Positions 26,201 to 37,012 of a stretch of DNA of 64,000 nucleotides are shown piece after piece (positions within the stretch are counted from its first letter, which is position 1; each line of letters opens with the position of its first letter). Origin of the DNA: Hydractinia symbiolongicarpus (lineage: Eukaryota > Cnidaria > Hydrozoa > Anthoathecata > Hydractiniidae); assembly GCF_029227915.1 (NCBI RefSeq), contig NC_079875.1:15865001-15929000 (forward strand). The letters are read 5' to 3'. The position numbers and the translations under genes are program-made. The notes below the pieces were generated by a model that was not told where the DNA came from, ran no database searches, and was given only the letters and a program-made list of their open reading frames with translations.

Positions 26201-29200
26201 TTAAGGTAAACTGAATACTTTTTTATGAGTGAAGATTATGATTACACCTGTATTCCTGCAGATGTTAAACAACGGCTACTAATTCTCCAAAAACGCTCTC
26301 TTCAATAAAATCTCCACAATTAACATCCTCCACCTGCTTTAAACCAAGCCCTTTAATAGATACAACTTTGTCTTAAACGCACCTCTCCAATTAAAATCGC
26401 ACCCATAACTCGAGATTTTTGATAATCTAAAAAGAGTTTATTACAGACGAAATCCATCATATACCAAGTTCTTAGTCAAGCAGGTGGTATCAGCCTACAG
26501 CAATTGTTGCGGTTGTTATTTTAACTCGACCGGCGATTGATTCTGCTAGCTCACTCAACGACTAGTTTATTATACTAATTGACTTGTCTGTTATACTCAA
26601 CATATGTACTTTTCACAGGTCTTTATTGCAAGAAGATAGTCCTACAGCAGACATTCTAACTGTTTCTGAGGTAAGCGTGGTGGTGTGAGTATTAATTAAT
26701 ACTTTTACATTTACTTAAAAGTGCATAATCTTGCTAGAAACTTCGATAGACAAAATAAACAAAATATTTCCATTACCTTTTATTGCATATACACAAAAGA
26801 AGGTATTACCTAAAAGTCTATCAGATTGATACGCAAAAATATTCCTTTCTTGAGGTTACACACTGTTAACAACAGGAGGCTTGCGTGTTTTGTGCGTACA
26901 ACAGTGCTACGCTTTTCGATAAATTTTATAAACAGTAAACGTGTTTCTGTTAGAATCGTGATTTTATTTTGCACGGTGAGGAGATTAAAGGTACCATGGT
27001 AAGCAAGAGTAAAAGAGTAGACTCAACCACTAATACTCTAAGCGGTTAAATTGTCGCACGAATGGCGTTTTTTAGATTTTTCGCACAGAATAAATTTCGC
27101 GAATGGCCTATGCTTGCCTTACCTCTAGCAAGTCTTATTAACTAATGGAAGTTAACGGTTTATTTCGTTAATTTTTACATTACAAAAATGATTCACAAAA
27201 TCAATTTATTTTTTGTTAGAACAAAAAGTCGGTTTTCAGGGCGGATTTAATCTCTTGCTATTTTTTGCGCAAATTTGAATTTGCAGAAAGCATCAAAAGT
27301 GCGAAAATTAATTCTGGCGAAGATAAAAACGCTTCAGATTTCTTCACATTCCCTCGATTATTAATATTTTTCATATATATCTCTATAAAGCAGGATTTGA
27401 ATGATATATCCTGCGTCAGTGAGCAGTTTTCAATAGTCCAGCTTGCGGAACAAATGACTTTGATCGATCACACACTCATGACGCGGGTTCCAACCAGGTA
27501 ACTTAAATGTGGTTTTAAATTTCGTTTCTTTCTGTGTCTGTTTTGGCATAATACGTTATTTAAAGCGAAAGAAACCTACATACAAAATTAGTTTGGTATA
27601 AGCCTACAGTGGCCTTGAAACATCCAGCTTATTTACTTTTGCCTGATATCAAATTAAAACAGCAAGAAAAGTGAAGAATTGCACTGAAAAAAACCCGTAA
27701 AGTATTTCATTTCATGTTTATGTTATTTTCCACCTTCCTCCAACTATCCCTTCCTCCATTTTTTATGCATTTTTTGTCCTCCTCTAGTTTCTTTCACTAC
27801 CTCCTCACGTTCTTCCACCACCACCTTTCACAAAGCACCCTAGCGTAATTGATTTACATTGTAGCTATAGTTACAATCACTACTGGCTACAGGCTCGCCC
27901 CTACAAGACGAAAAATGTTAGCACTCTTCATTAGTCAAGTAGTAACTAAGACCTTACTGTTTGACATGGCAAGTTTAGACAAGGTGTAGTAACCCATCTT
28001 GTTTTACTCATTTGTGTACGTCTGTTTATGTATCTTAGGGAATTCTTATTAACTGCATGGATGGGAGAAGAAAAAGAAAAAAATGCGCCCAACTTGTTAA
28101 AAGCAATTGAACGATTCAATCTGGTCAGTACTTTATTCGTTTAGATTAAAAACATTGGCTTAGATTCAGATCAGATTTATATTTAAAAGATATCTATTAG
28201 CATAAACATAGACTCCAGGGCATCTTGTATATTTTCTGATTTTGGAGCGTTGATACAAATCGCTGTCTGATGTCAGAATGAATCCAAAATGCTTTGCAAC
28301 AAGGTTGTATAAACATTTCAAAGTCGACTATAATTCGACTTGTCGTACAGAGTCATCTGCAGTAAATCCATTTTTGTACATACCACAATCCCTCTTTTGT
28401 CAATAGCCATCTCCTATAATCCGATTTTTCGGGCATATTTATCCACTTTAGTTTAATTTCCGTCCGTTTGGTATAACACTACTTTGGTTGTTGTTTAGAC
28501 TAGCCGGTTGATTGCATCAGAAATCGTTTCTAAATCCACAAGTGCTGGTAGAGCAAATGTTATTGAAAAGTGGGCCATGGTTGCTGACGCGTGTCGCTGT
28601 TTGCATAACTTTAATGCCGTATTGACCATCATGACAGCCTTTACGTCATCTGCTATATTTAGGTTGAAGAAAACATGGGAGAAAGTGTCCAAACAGGTAA
28701 GAGCAGTTATTTTGAGCTTTGATCTAAAAAATTATGCACCTTTCCTTCACCTGCCTGATACATTTGTGTAGATTCAAACGCTAATTGAAAAGTTGAAGAA
28801 CATGGTATCTGCTGAGGGAAGGTTTCGAAACATGAGAGAGGTCTTAAAATGGTAAGAGAATTGTGTCCTGATTTTTGGTGCTGCTGTTTGGATAAGTATA
28901 TGAAAGCTAGTACGAACGAGGTATTTCTATCTCTCTACCAGGCGTCACGTTCAAAATGTCTGTCAATAGTTGTTTAAAAAGTTAACCCAGAAAAGCCTCG
29001 GTGAGGGATATCTGGCAAATTTAGCTGACACGTATATTTTCTCGAATCTTAATGTATAACGTACTCGCCATATTTTTGCTATAAAATCTCTTAAATTTTG
29101 GATAGTATACATTTGTTAAACACCAGTTTCATATGAAAAGCATACGTGTTCCTTTTTCGTTTTATAGCTGTGATCCGCCCTGTGTTCCATACTTAGGATT

Positions 29201-30740
29201 TTATCTGACAGATTTAGCTTTCATTGAAGAAAGTACGTCCATGGTTAAAGACACAGGCTTGGTCAATTTTTCTAAAATGAAAATGGTAAGATATATGTAC
29301 AAGTGTAGCTCAAATTCAGGCAAAACTTTTATTAAAAAATATTTCTCCATATTTTTTTCCAATAAATTAAAAGAAAAAATTATTTTACCAGATTGTTTTA
29401 GTAAAAAAATTGATGTGTGCCCCTGGATTACTTGATTTTCCTTTTGCGCAAGATAACTAAAAAAATTCCTGCGCCAACATGGTAACTAAAGGTTGGTTTG
29501 AAACACCACGACAACTCCATCTTACCTGGGCTTGATTGATTTGTCGGAGATAATTTGCTAACTTTGCTGTAATTTCAATACTATATATTCAAAACTATAC
29601 TATATATTTTAATACTATATCATTATATTTCATATATGACAAATGTTCAGAACATATTGAAAAGTCAATAAAAATAAAACAATTTCAAAAAAGTTGCTTC
29701 CCCCTGGGCGCAGTAGGGTTAATTAAAATGATAATATAGGGAGAATTTTTTTGGATAGTTCTATTAAATATTTTGCACTTTATTCAGTACCATATCCCAA
29801 TTCGACAGTTTCTGTTAATTTTTTTTAATTGTAAACATTGAATTTAGGTTTCTAATATTGTGCATGAGATTCGATTTTACCAGACGACGTCATACAGAAT
29901 CACGAAAAAACAACAGGTGATTTTGTTTCTTTTGATCCCAATGACGTAAATGTATCGGGATTGTATCGAGCTCCCATTTGAGCTACGAAAGTCGTGCAAG
30001 CACAGCAAACGCTAGACAACCGCCTAAGATATCAATTCTATTCTTATGCTGAACGCTAAGCAGAAAGAATCGATTACATTCATTTTTTATATATTATACT
30101 ACCAAAAAAAATTTCTACAAAGAATACTTCTTACTTTCACCAATCTACTTTTCCCTTCCGAGGTATCGCGTTTAACAATGTTATTTTCAAATAAAATGTT
30201 TTAAAATACAAGTTTAATCACGTACCGTGAGAAAAAAGCAACGCAAGTAAGGAATTAGAGAATTCTATTTTGGTTCAAAACTCGCCATGGGTTAAATCCG
30301 CATTTTTAAAATATGGGCGGAGATTCGTAACCTTTTATTTCGCATTTTACATTGCTTCTGACATGTTCATATTTTCTGAAGAAAATTAGTATATAATTCA
30401 CTTTAGACATTTTAAAATTCCGCAATGCAAATAAAAATGTATCTATACACAATTCCTTATTTGCATTTTTTACAATTTTAGAGGACCTATTCGCATCAAC
30501 ATTCTTAATCCTTTTTTCCAGCTTTATTTTCTTCCCCTGAAGGTAATTTCTTTCTTTGTATGTAACTGCAAATATTCGTTTATCATTTTACAATTATAGA
30601 TATTCAACTATTTGCTTCAAACAGCGGACAAACTAAGGAGTGATGAAAATATTTACCAAGAATCTTTGATATTAGAGCAGAAACGTGCAGCTACGTCTGG
30701 TTCAAGGATCAAATTTTCATTCCCTTTCGGCCACAACTAA
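14460..30740 (+). CDS. RASGRF: Ras-specific guanine nucleotide-releasing factor (RasGRF1/2 type)
   Basis: A two-headed exchange factor: a DH-PH unit for Rho-family GTPases and a CDC25 unit for Ras, with a calmodulin-binding IQ motif in the vertebrate family. I assemble 26 coding exons (coordinates in the domain entries), 3993 nt in total, 1330 residues plus stop, against 1273 for human RASGRF1. Every intron has GT/AG ends and every junction keeps frame. Domain order: PH1 (about 20-123), coiled coil and IQ (about 125-215), DH (about 236-425), PH2 (about 455-590), RasGEF-N (about 620-700), a Ser/Pro-rich linker (705-1011) and the CDC25 domain (about 1067-1300). ATG 14460 fits the family N-terminus. 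An AG acceptor just before 14447 means the 5' UTR is spliced. Orthology to RasGRF rather than SOS is clear from PH1-IQ-DH-PH2 and the linker motif AFAAATAGA. Confidence 0.96.
16167..16453 (+). mobile_element. tRNA-derived SINE, family A copy 2 (RasGRF intron 2)
   Basis: The head TGGTAGCCTTGTGGTAGAGCG and B-box GCGTTCAAACCCC are followed by the shared body (ACTATAAAAGTGTGAAT, TTCTGCTAAGCG) and tail (GAGAAGAGGTTATCTTAGG). This is the longest copy of family A in the window. It lies in an intron in the host gene's orientation. Confidence 0.75.
17280..17440. repeat. CAA-rich microsatellites in RasGRF intron 4
   Basis: An imperfect (AAC/GAC)n run at about 17262-17345 is followed by a purer (CAA)n run at about 17409-17440. 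Both are intronic. The opposite strand reads as a poly-valine frame, which is an artefact of the repeat. Confidence 0.85.
18258..18424 (-). mobile_element. tRNA-derived SINE, family B (RasGRF intron 5)
   Basis: On the minus strand it begins with GGCGTGCGGCCTAGTGGG, has TTCGCTTTGTAATCGCAAGG and a GGTCGGTCC B-box remnant, and ends in a TACCTAATGTATACATT tail. The same blocks in the same order are found on the plus strand at 53662-53850. Confidence 0.7.
20251..20391 (-). mobile_element. Intact mini-Helitron-like element (RasGRF intron 8)
   Basis: On the minus strand the element starts TCTCTTTAATAATAGCCGTA and ends with a hairpin (CCGTGAATTTTTTCCACGG-like), a short spacer and CTAG. The flanking bases are A on the 5' side and T on the 3' side, as expected for Helitron insertion between A and T. 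At 141 bp it can code for nothing, so it would be non-autonomous. A GTCTGTC microsatellite lies inside. Confidence 0.7.
20880..21003 (-). mobile_element. tRNA-derived SINE fragment (RasGRF intron 9)
   Basis: The minus strand reads GGCGGACATGGTGTACTGG, then GGTAGCGCTTGC and a good B-box GGTTCGAGTCCCC, followed by a body containing GCTAATTGGCTTGTG. A related body fragment without the head is visible near 18845-18990. It is called a SINE because it is followed by a non-tRNA body. Confidence 0.6.
21123..22812 (+). other. RASGRF: RasGRF exons 10-13: DH end and PH2 domain
   Basis: Exons 21123-21240, 21649-21800, 22360-22414 and 22667-22812. Exon 10 is strongly conserved ([20 protein letters not shown]). 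Exon 11 has the PH strand [13 protein letters not shown], exon 12 is a short 55-nt exon ([15 protein letters not shown]), and exon 13 ends PH2 with [11 protein letters not shown] second possible acceptor near 22600 would give a 20-nt micro-exon but breaks the frame, so I did not use it. Confidence 0.93.
23115..23991 (+). other. RASGRF: RasGRF exons 14-16: RasGEF-N (REM) domain
   Basis: Exons 23115-23191, 23291-23366 and 23742-23991. The conserved block spans [10 protein letters not shown], then [31 protein letters not shown] and [13 protein letters not shown]. This is the Ras exchanger motif that stabilises the CDC25 domain. Exon 16 ends in phase 1 and joins the long exon 17. Confidence 0.94.
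24163..24240. repeat. About 30-bp tandem repeat, 2.5 copies (RasGRF intron 16)
   Basis: The unit TATATGGTGTGTCTTATAT plus a CTAG-containing spacer is repeated two and a half times with a few changes. It is intronic. Two degraded mini-Helitron-like 3' ends follow at 24401 and near 24570. Confidence 0.75.
24969..25885 (+). other. RASGRF: RasGRF exon 17: long Ser/Pro/Lys-rich linker
   Basis: One 917-nt exon codes for about 305 residues between RasGEF-N and CDC25. It is rich in Ser, Pro, Lys and Arg, with basic-Ser sites RRHSSPP and RRSSMTH that resemble PKA/PKC sites. Several SPP, SPKSP and TPPTP runs are also seen. Only [13 protein letters not shown] and the final [11 protein letters not shown] match the vertebrate family. 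The rest is unalignable by eye and probably disordered. The phosphorylation role is inference from the vertebrate family. Confidence 0.9.
26093..30740 (+). other. RASGRF: RasGRF exons 18-26: catalytic CDC25 (RasGEF) domain
   Basis: Exons 26093-26205, 26619-26670, 27394-27497, 28039-28123, 28499-28696, 28772-28851, 29168-29285, 29848-29916 and 30600-30740. Conserved blocks include [71 protein letters not shown] and [10 protein letters not shown]. The protein ends shortly after the domain with a basic tail ([14 protein letters not shown]). Catalytic-domain intron density is high, eight introns in about 4.6 kb. Confidence 0.96.
29967..30075 (-). mobile_element. tRNA-derived SINE, family A fragment (RasGRF intron 25)
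   Basis: Minus-strand blocks TTCTGCTTAGCGTTCAGC, ATTGATATCTTAGGCG and CAAATGGGAGCTCGATAC match the body of the 16167-16453 copy in the same order. The tRNA-like head is missing. Confidence 0.65.
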
Positions 30741-33710
30741 CATATACAAAGATCGGATGCTTGGTGTAAAGTTAACTTAGATGGGAACAGTAATGGGAAT
30801 ATTGATGACAATGTTAATGACGATAACTTACTGAAAAGGAAAAAATGACTACTAGAATATATGAACCCTTGTATCGATTCCTAATGTATTTAATTTAAGG
30901 ATGTGATACAGTCAGTTAATTTTCTTTTCTGGTTGTATGGGTTTAGTAATGCTTATTTTTTAAACTTTGAAAAAATAATATTTAATTTTATGGAATTTAT
31001 AAATTGTTTTTTTTTTATCATAGCGGTTTTGACAGTTAGTATACCATTTTTACCATTAGAGGGAGGTCGTTGAAAGTGGAAGGGGCACAATGCCAGTGGC
31101 AGTTCTTCTATTCCAATATTAAACATGATAAAACCTTGATATTTAGTGAATATCGATGCCATTTTATTACGGATCTTTTGAGAAACTTTTAGAATTTGAC
31201 ACCTGCTATAGATTGAGAGGTATGGAAAATGCTTGAAAATACTCTCAAACCTTCTGGATACTGTTTTGTACCGGCATACACAAGTTGAAAGATAGTTATG
31301 ACAAGCTGTTCCATTGATTAGTCCTCAATAGCACTTGGAAAAACATTAGGCAATTTTTTTTTGTCAACAGTTCCCACACGCTTTTTTTAATGTACTGAAA
31401 GGCTTTTTTACATAATCTTATAAAAAAGGTTAAAATTCTATCATTATACAACAACCAGTATAAAGCTAAAGCATTCTCTAATCGACATTGATTGAACATC
31501 AAAGGACATTAAATTAACAAAATGATTTTTGGTGCGCAGTAGGAATCACTGTTGTTAATGTGGGTCCTGTGTGCGGTTTTATTTGGAAAATCAGTTACAC
31601 TACACAAAAACTCTGCAGCTGGAAGAAAAAAGAACTTCTACAATCACACTGCGATTATGATTTAAAGTTACTGTTGAAGGTTTATCATTTCTTGAAATTC
31701 ATAGTTTAGTAGACGATGTTTCGGGAGATCCTTCTCCCATCACCGGGCATGATTATGGGGAAAGGATCTTTCGAAAGGCCTCCTAATAAACTATCATGTT
31801 CAAGAAATGATAAAACTTAACAGTAATATAAATAATGGACAGACAAACTGGAATAATATCTTCAATAATTTAAAAGGGTTGAAGTGTGTAAAGAGATGAA
31901 TAAATAAAATAAACAACGTTCTACAATGCTAGAAACAACAGAATTTCATTCAGCTTTATTCACAAAGTTTTCAGATGAACTTTTGTTAAATTCGAGTATA
32001 AAAAATAAAGGAACATGCTTTATCGCTGTAAAGATACCATCTTGAATAGTGAATTTACGTATGCACACCTGTTTTGAAACGAAATGAATGTTATAAATTG
32101 AAATGGAGTAAAGAATAAATCAGATCTAGCCTGTTAAATAATTTAGTATTGTATCTCATCTGTTCAGCTATTAAGTTTAGAAATAGAGAAAAAGAAGCAG
32201 TGATATATATATTGAATATAGTTTAATATATTTTTTGAAAACAATACTGAGAAAAGATTATTTATGCTTAGAATGTTCGTTCAGAAGTGGCTTACTTTGA
32301 AAACTATAAATAAATATAAAGTTTACAGGTCTAGTTATAACATTATTATTCATTATGAGGTGTCACAGCTCTTTATCATTACAGTTATCGTTTTTATTTT
32401 AACACTTCTCATATTTTTTTGTGACAGCTCATTTTTGTTTAGTAGTTTTCGTTTTTATTTTGACGGTCCTCGTTTCTTGTTTTTTGTTTTGACATTTCTC
32501 CTTTTGTAATTAGTCAACCTTTTAATAATTAAATGTATTATAAAGACATTAAAAAAATTGTTTAATAATTTTCCGTTTCCGACGTTTAAAATGCTTTCAT
32601 TCTGAATTTTTTTCGTACAAAACAAAACATTGAAATGTTGCGTCTGTAGATGAAGGCAATCAAAAGGAAACTTTGACAACGTATTTAACATTGTATACAA
32701 TATAAGGCTTGATGGATCGCCCAGCCTTAAATTTGTTTAAAAGTTGGTTTTTTAGGCAAGTATCAATTTTAAAAACTGATTATATATTTCTTTCCAAACT
32801 GTGTTGTAGCATCGTCAAAAACATCGAGCAACGAAAATAAAAAACGAAACGTTGAAAATGTTTCTACCGTACGAACAAGGGTTACTGAAAGGTTGAGAAA
32901 TATTGCACGAAGGTACCACGTTAAAATCATTGACACAGAAGGAAAAGTATTCTAAATGAAAGAAAACAAGACGGAATGGAGAATAGTGAATAGCAAGGAG
33001 TGATGTGAAAGATGCATTGTGAAGATTGCGAGTCAAGAAAAATTAAAACAAGATTAAAAGAACACTTAAACGGAGCAAATAAATGTAGAGAAGAAAATAT
33101 ATCAGGGCTGTCTCAATATGTGAAGATAAGCAACCACGGATTTGATAAAAACGCGGTAGAAATCATTTGTAAAGAAAACGATTTATAAAAAAGAAGTTTA
33201 CAGAAAGCTATTTGCATAAAAAAAAACAGCAAAAACGAATTAATGAACATAAAAGAAGAGATAAAAGTATTATCGCACGTTTGGAAAATCATTTTATAAT
33301 TGCAATTAATTTTAATTGTACCTAGAGAATAAATCTGTTTAAGCATTTGTTATATTTTACAAAAAAATTTAAAATTTGTGCATGAAGACCTGACAACAAC
33401 ACAGTTAGAACACGTTTAAACAAATTTATATACAGTTTATGCTGACTGCCATAATATTAAGTTATAAACTAATAATTGTTACCAGATAGCCCTTTGACTA
33501 AAAAGCGTTTTGGAGGAGCAACATAAAAATGGGATCTAATAGGTTTACAGATAAATTGATGAATTTAAAATCAATTTAGAAAATTCAATATTCATTTATG
33601 TCTCAACTATATTTTTAATGAAATAATTTTTACTTTTCTTATATTGTAGCTAAACACAGAATACAAAAGTGAGCAAAATGACATGTTAAGACGTACTTGC
33701 CAGCAACGAG
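30741..33710. other. Intergenic region, RasGRF to fucosyltransferase
   Basis: It holds the RasGRF 3' UTR, a foldback element (31668-31826) and AT-rich DNA. A possible terminal exon (acceptor at 32809, open for 47 codons to a TAA at 32955) has no recognised similarity and is not annotated. A pyrimidine-AG acceptor near 33649 suggests that the fucosyltransferase 5' UTR is spliced. Confidence 0.55.
31668..31826. mobile_element. Foldback/MITE-like inverted repeat
   Basis: Two imperfectly complementary arms of about 70 bp run from TTACTGTTGAAGGTTTATC on the left to GATAAAACTTAACAGTAA on the right, nearly meeting at the centre (GATCCTTCTCCC against GGGGAAAGGATC). The whole 159 bp would form one long hairpin. 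No open frame is present. It is most simply a non-autonomous DNA transposon. Confidence 0.7.
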
Positions 33711-33878
33711 ATGCGTCTGTTGTTAAAAATATTACCGTGTGTTAGTTTCTGCTGCATTATGGTGACTCTAATGTATGCCTATAATTTTCATATCAACCAA
33801 GGGAACATTCAAGCACCAAATATAAAAAGCTATAGAGCAAGAAACACAACAAGCATGATACAACAAAATAAAGAAAAT

Positions 33879-33910
<32 letters not shown>

Positions 33911-34919
33911 AATTATCCTTCTTTATACGCCATTTTTTGGAGACAAAAACTGGCATGGATTTATGCATCCTGATATCAAGCAATATTCTAAGACTTGTGG
34001 TTGTAAGTACAAAAACTGTCTTGTTTCGAACGACAAGAAATTGTTTTTGAAAAGCGATGCAGTTATTTTTCACGGGCGTGATGTTTCGGCAAGATCACCT
34101 AATTGGGTGGAATTAAACAAAGCGAGACCAAAGTCACAAATCTGGGTATACCTTATTCTAGAAAACCCGTACAATACACCAAACACCAATACGTATAGTA
34201 AATATTTTAATTTGACATTTTCGTATAGACAAAGTAGCGATATTATGCGTCCAAGATCAAGGTTTAGAAAGCTGACTTCAAACGAGAAACGCTCAATGCT
34301 GAATGTGAATTATGCAGCCGGAAAAAATGAATTAATGAACTGGTTTGTTAGCCATTGCGGCACGTTCCGAGATCGCGTTATGCTAGCATTAGAGAAGTTC
34401 GGTGTTACAATGTCTATTGGAGGAAATTGTTTTAAAAACAAGAAACGTATCCATTGCTCAGATAAACAATGTTTAAATGAACAGCGCAAGTTTAAATTTT
34501 ACTTTGCTGCTGAAAACGCCTTTTGTGATGATTACATAACAGAAAAATATTGGGTGAAACCTTTCATTGCTGATCAGGTACCAGTTGTTCTTGGTGGTGC
34601 AAACTACACCAGGCTGGCAATACCTGGTTCATATATAGATGCATTTCAGTTTCAATCAGTGAAACAACTGGCCGACTATATTAAGATGCTTGATGGTAAT
34701 GATACAGCATATAACCAATACTTTAAATGGAAACAAACATACAAACTTATTTTCGAAGATTATAAAGGTTGCCATTATGGAGTGTGCAAATTGTGCGAGA
34801 TTCTGAACAACAAGAACTATTCATATAAGCCTTTAGATTTAAAGGAAGTCATCAATTCTGAAAAAGAATGCAGGAAGCAAAGTAATTTTGCTAACGAGTG
34901 GCTTAGCAGGACGAGTTGA
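33711..34919 (+). CDS. Alpha-1,3-fucosyltransferase (GT10 family)
   Basis: It transfers fucose from GDP-fucose to N-acetylglucosamine-containing glycans in the Golgi. The single exon codes for 402 residues, the usual size. Residues about 5-24 form one hydrophobic segment preceded by a basic residue, the type II signal anchor. Residues 56-66 are an Asn-rich run (NNNNNINNNNN) in the stem. The catalytic region has the GT10 features: WVYLILENPYN, YFNLTFSYRQSSDI (about 165-178), FYFAAENAFCDDYITEKYW (264-281, the GDP-fucose-binding motif) and PVVLGGANYTRLAIPGSYI. Cysteines near the C-terminus (C354, C359, C362) fit the usual disulfides. An acceptor near 33649 suggests a spliced 5' UTR. Which vertebrate FUT it matches cannot be judged by eye. 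Confidence 0.95.
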
Positions 34920-35016
34920 GAAGATTTTCTAGCAGATATCAAATCTAAGTGAATTATTTTGTATTCCTTTTTACCTTTATTCGCAACATTACTTATATTA
35001 TTATATTATTCAATAA

Positions 35017-35747
35017 CTAGTCGATAAACACCCGTGGAGAAATCCACTTAGGCAATAGGACATTGAAAATGTTGGTTTGCTGTCGTCAGCATTGCAAATC
35101 CAAAAAAAAAAAAAAAAAAAAATTGGCGAAATTTAGTTTATTCGTTGCCTGTAACGTGTAGAGGTTGAAACGCTGATCAAAATAATATAGGATCATAACT
35201 TTTCTACGAACAACAAAAGACATAAAAGGGTTTTAAAATTTTGCTGACGTCAGCAATGGCCCGTCAAAACGCAAAAAAAAAATTTCAGAAATTTATATCC
35301 CTGTTACCTTCATCGTATAGACCTTGAAACGATGATCAAGAAAATGTATAGGATCATATATCTTTGACAAACGGTTGCAGAGATATTAGGGTTTAAAGAT
35401 TTTTTGATGACGTCATCAACCCGTCCATTCCAAAACGGATTCGGGGATCCAGGTTTGGGAAACTTACCCAAATTGGTCCAAGGTGGTCCCTAGTTACCCA
35501 CGCGGTGAAAAATCATTGACGTCACCAACTCGTTTCCAAGTTATTTAGCCTCAAAGTTTTAGGTGCACTGTAATGGCTTCATTAATTTAATATAGGATAT
35601 TGTCGTTAAAGTGGTGTTATTGACGTCGCGCCGTAATGTCTGAATATTTACCATATTAGACATGCAATTTTCGGCAATATCAAAGGAAAATGAAGACATT
35701 CACTTTGCCTGTCACAGAGACACGGAACTGGCGTATTATTATATAGA
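35017..35747 (-). mobile_element. Long Helitron-like non-autonomous element
   Basis: On the minus strand it starts TCTATATAATAATACGCC after an A and ends with a hairpin (taagtGGATTTCTCCacgggtg), then CTAG before a T. The body matches 56703-57250 over most of its length in inverted orientation: for example GAAGCCATTACAGTGCAC, AACTAGGGACCACC and GTTACAGGCAACGAATAAAC occur in both. It carries several TGACGTCA-type octamers and a 20-base A run. It has no coding frame. Confidence 0.7.
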
Positions 35748-36950
35748 TACAACTTAGACGATAACACATTTTTAATACATTATGTTTTGTAGAAGGTTTG
35801 TACATTATTTGCGAAATTTGATATATGGTACCGATGGGACCAGAAAAGGATTTTAAATATTTTAATTTCATACTGTTTTTAAATTACTATAGATGCCTGC
35901 TCCATTTAACGGACAACTCATTTCAATTTTTCTTTAATAATATTGCGTTTAACCCCATTCGGTCCAAGGGGGGGGGGGGGGGGAGGTTGAGGGGGAAGGG
36001 GCAGTTGATTCTGCTTCCTTTCAGTTTGTTTTTAATAACTCTTTTTCGCCCGCTTCATAGTTCTGATACGTCCTTAAATTGAAAGTTATCTATAAGACAC
36101 ATGCGTGCCAAATTTTTATGTCCCATACGTCTTTAGAGCCGTGGAAATTTGCTATTACTCGAAACTACACCTATAATCGGTAAACTATAATAACTTTAGG
36201 ATTATATTTACAAATTGTAGCTTACAACACAACTCTATTTTATTAAGGGGAATTATTGTAAATTTTGAACAAAGTCGGATTTTTGGCATTCTTCTTATGC
36301 CAACTATGTAAAAACCGGTAAATATGTTAAATATCTTTCATTTAACTATCAAAAACTTCAAACAGAATTTGTAAATTCGCTCTAGAACTAATTTGCTTGA
36401 ATTTTAAGAAGATAGTAGTATTTTAGAGAAATTTCTAACTTTCGATGACGTCACAGAAAAAACGCTGACATAAACAGAAACTTATTGCTGCCATTTTGCT
36501 TCTTTCATACCATACTGTAAGTGTATTAAGTTGGAGACCAGTCTATCAAAAATTATTGAGGGGTTTCGATCATAATACGTTTGAAACCTTGGACGGATTT
36601 TAATAAGACGGTTTAATAAGAGCCGTCTGTCCAGCTACCAAAACTACGACGCGCTAAACATGAATTACGCACGATGACTAATACATCGGTGTCGCTGGGC
36701 ACTATACCCGTAGTTTTAGCTGTGTCTTCCGGAAATAAATATCGGTCGGCTTTCTAATCTTACCGCAGTGTAATAATCCTGCGTTTTTATAATACGCTAT
36801 TTGTGAATATAAACTGCTGGATGCTTAATGGTCTGTTGGGTTAATGCAACATGACATCTTGTGGGAGAAATGTAGTAGTAAATATAGTGTATAATGTAGC
36901 ATTTTTTTGTATATAATATATAATATATATTATATATAGTATAAACTTCA

Positions 36951-37012
36951 AGGGCAGAAATTTTTTGCGATTTTCGCGGTTTTGTCCTTTTTTCGCGAAA
37001 ATTTCTGCCCGG
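36951..37012. repeat. Inverted repeat with CG-rich core
   Basis: GGGCAGAAATTTTTTGCGA and TCGCGAAAATTTCTGCCC form arms of about 17 bp around a TTTCGCGG-rich loop. The flanks continue with many GCGAAAGTT/AATTTTCGCG words, a dispersed repeat style also seen near 16540-16810, 27060-27270 and 52370-52760. Confidence 0.65.

Noticed and set aside
32810-32955. Possible terminal exon after an acceptor at 32809, open for 47 codons (Lys/Arg/Glu-rich)
   Set aside because: No upstream exon in matching phase with a good donor was found, and the protein is not recognised.
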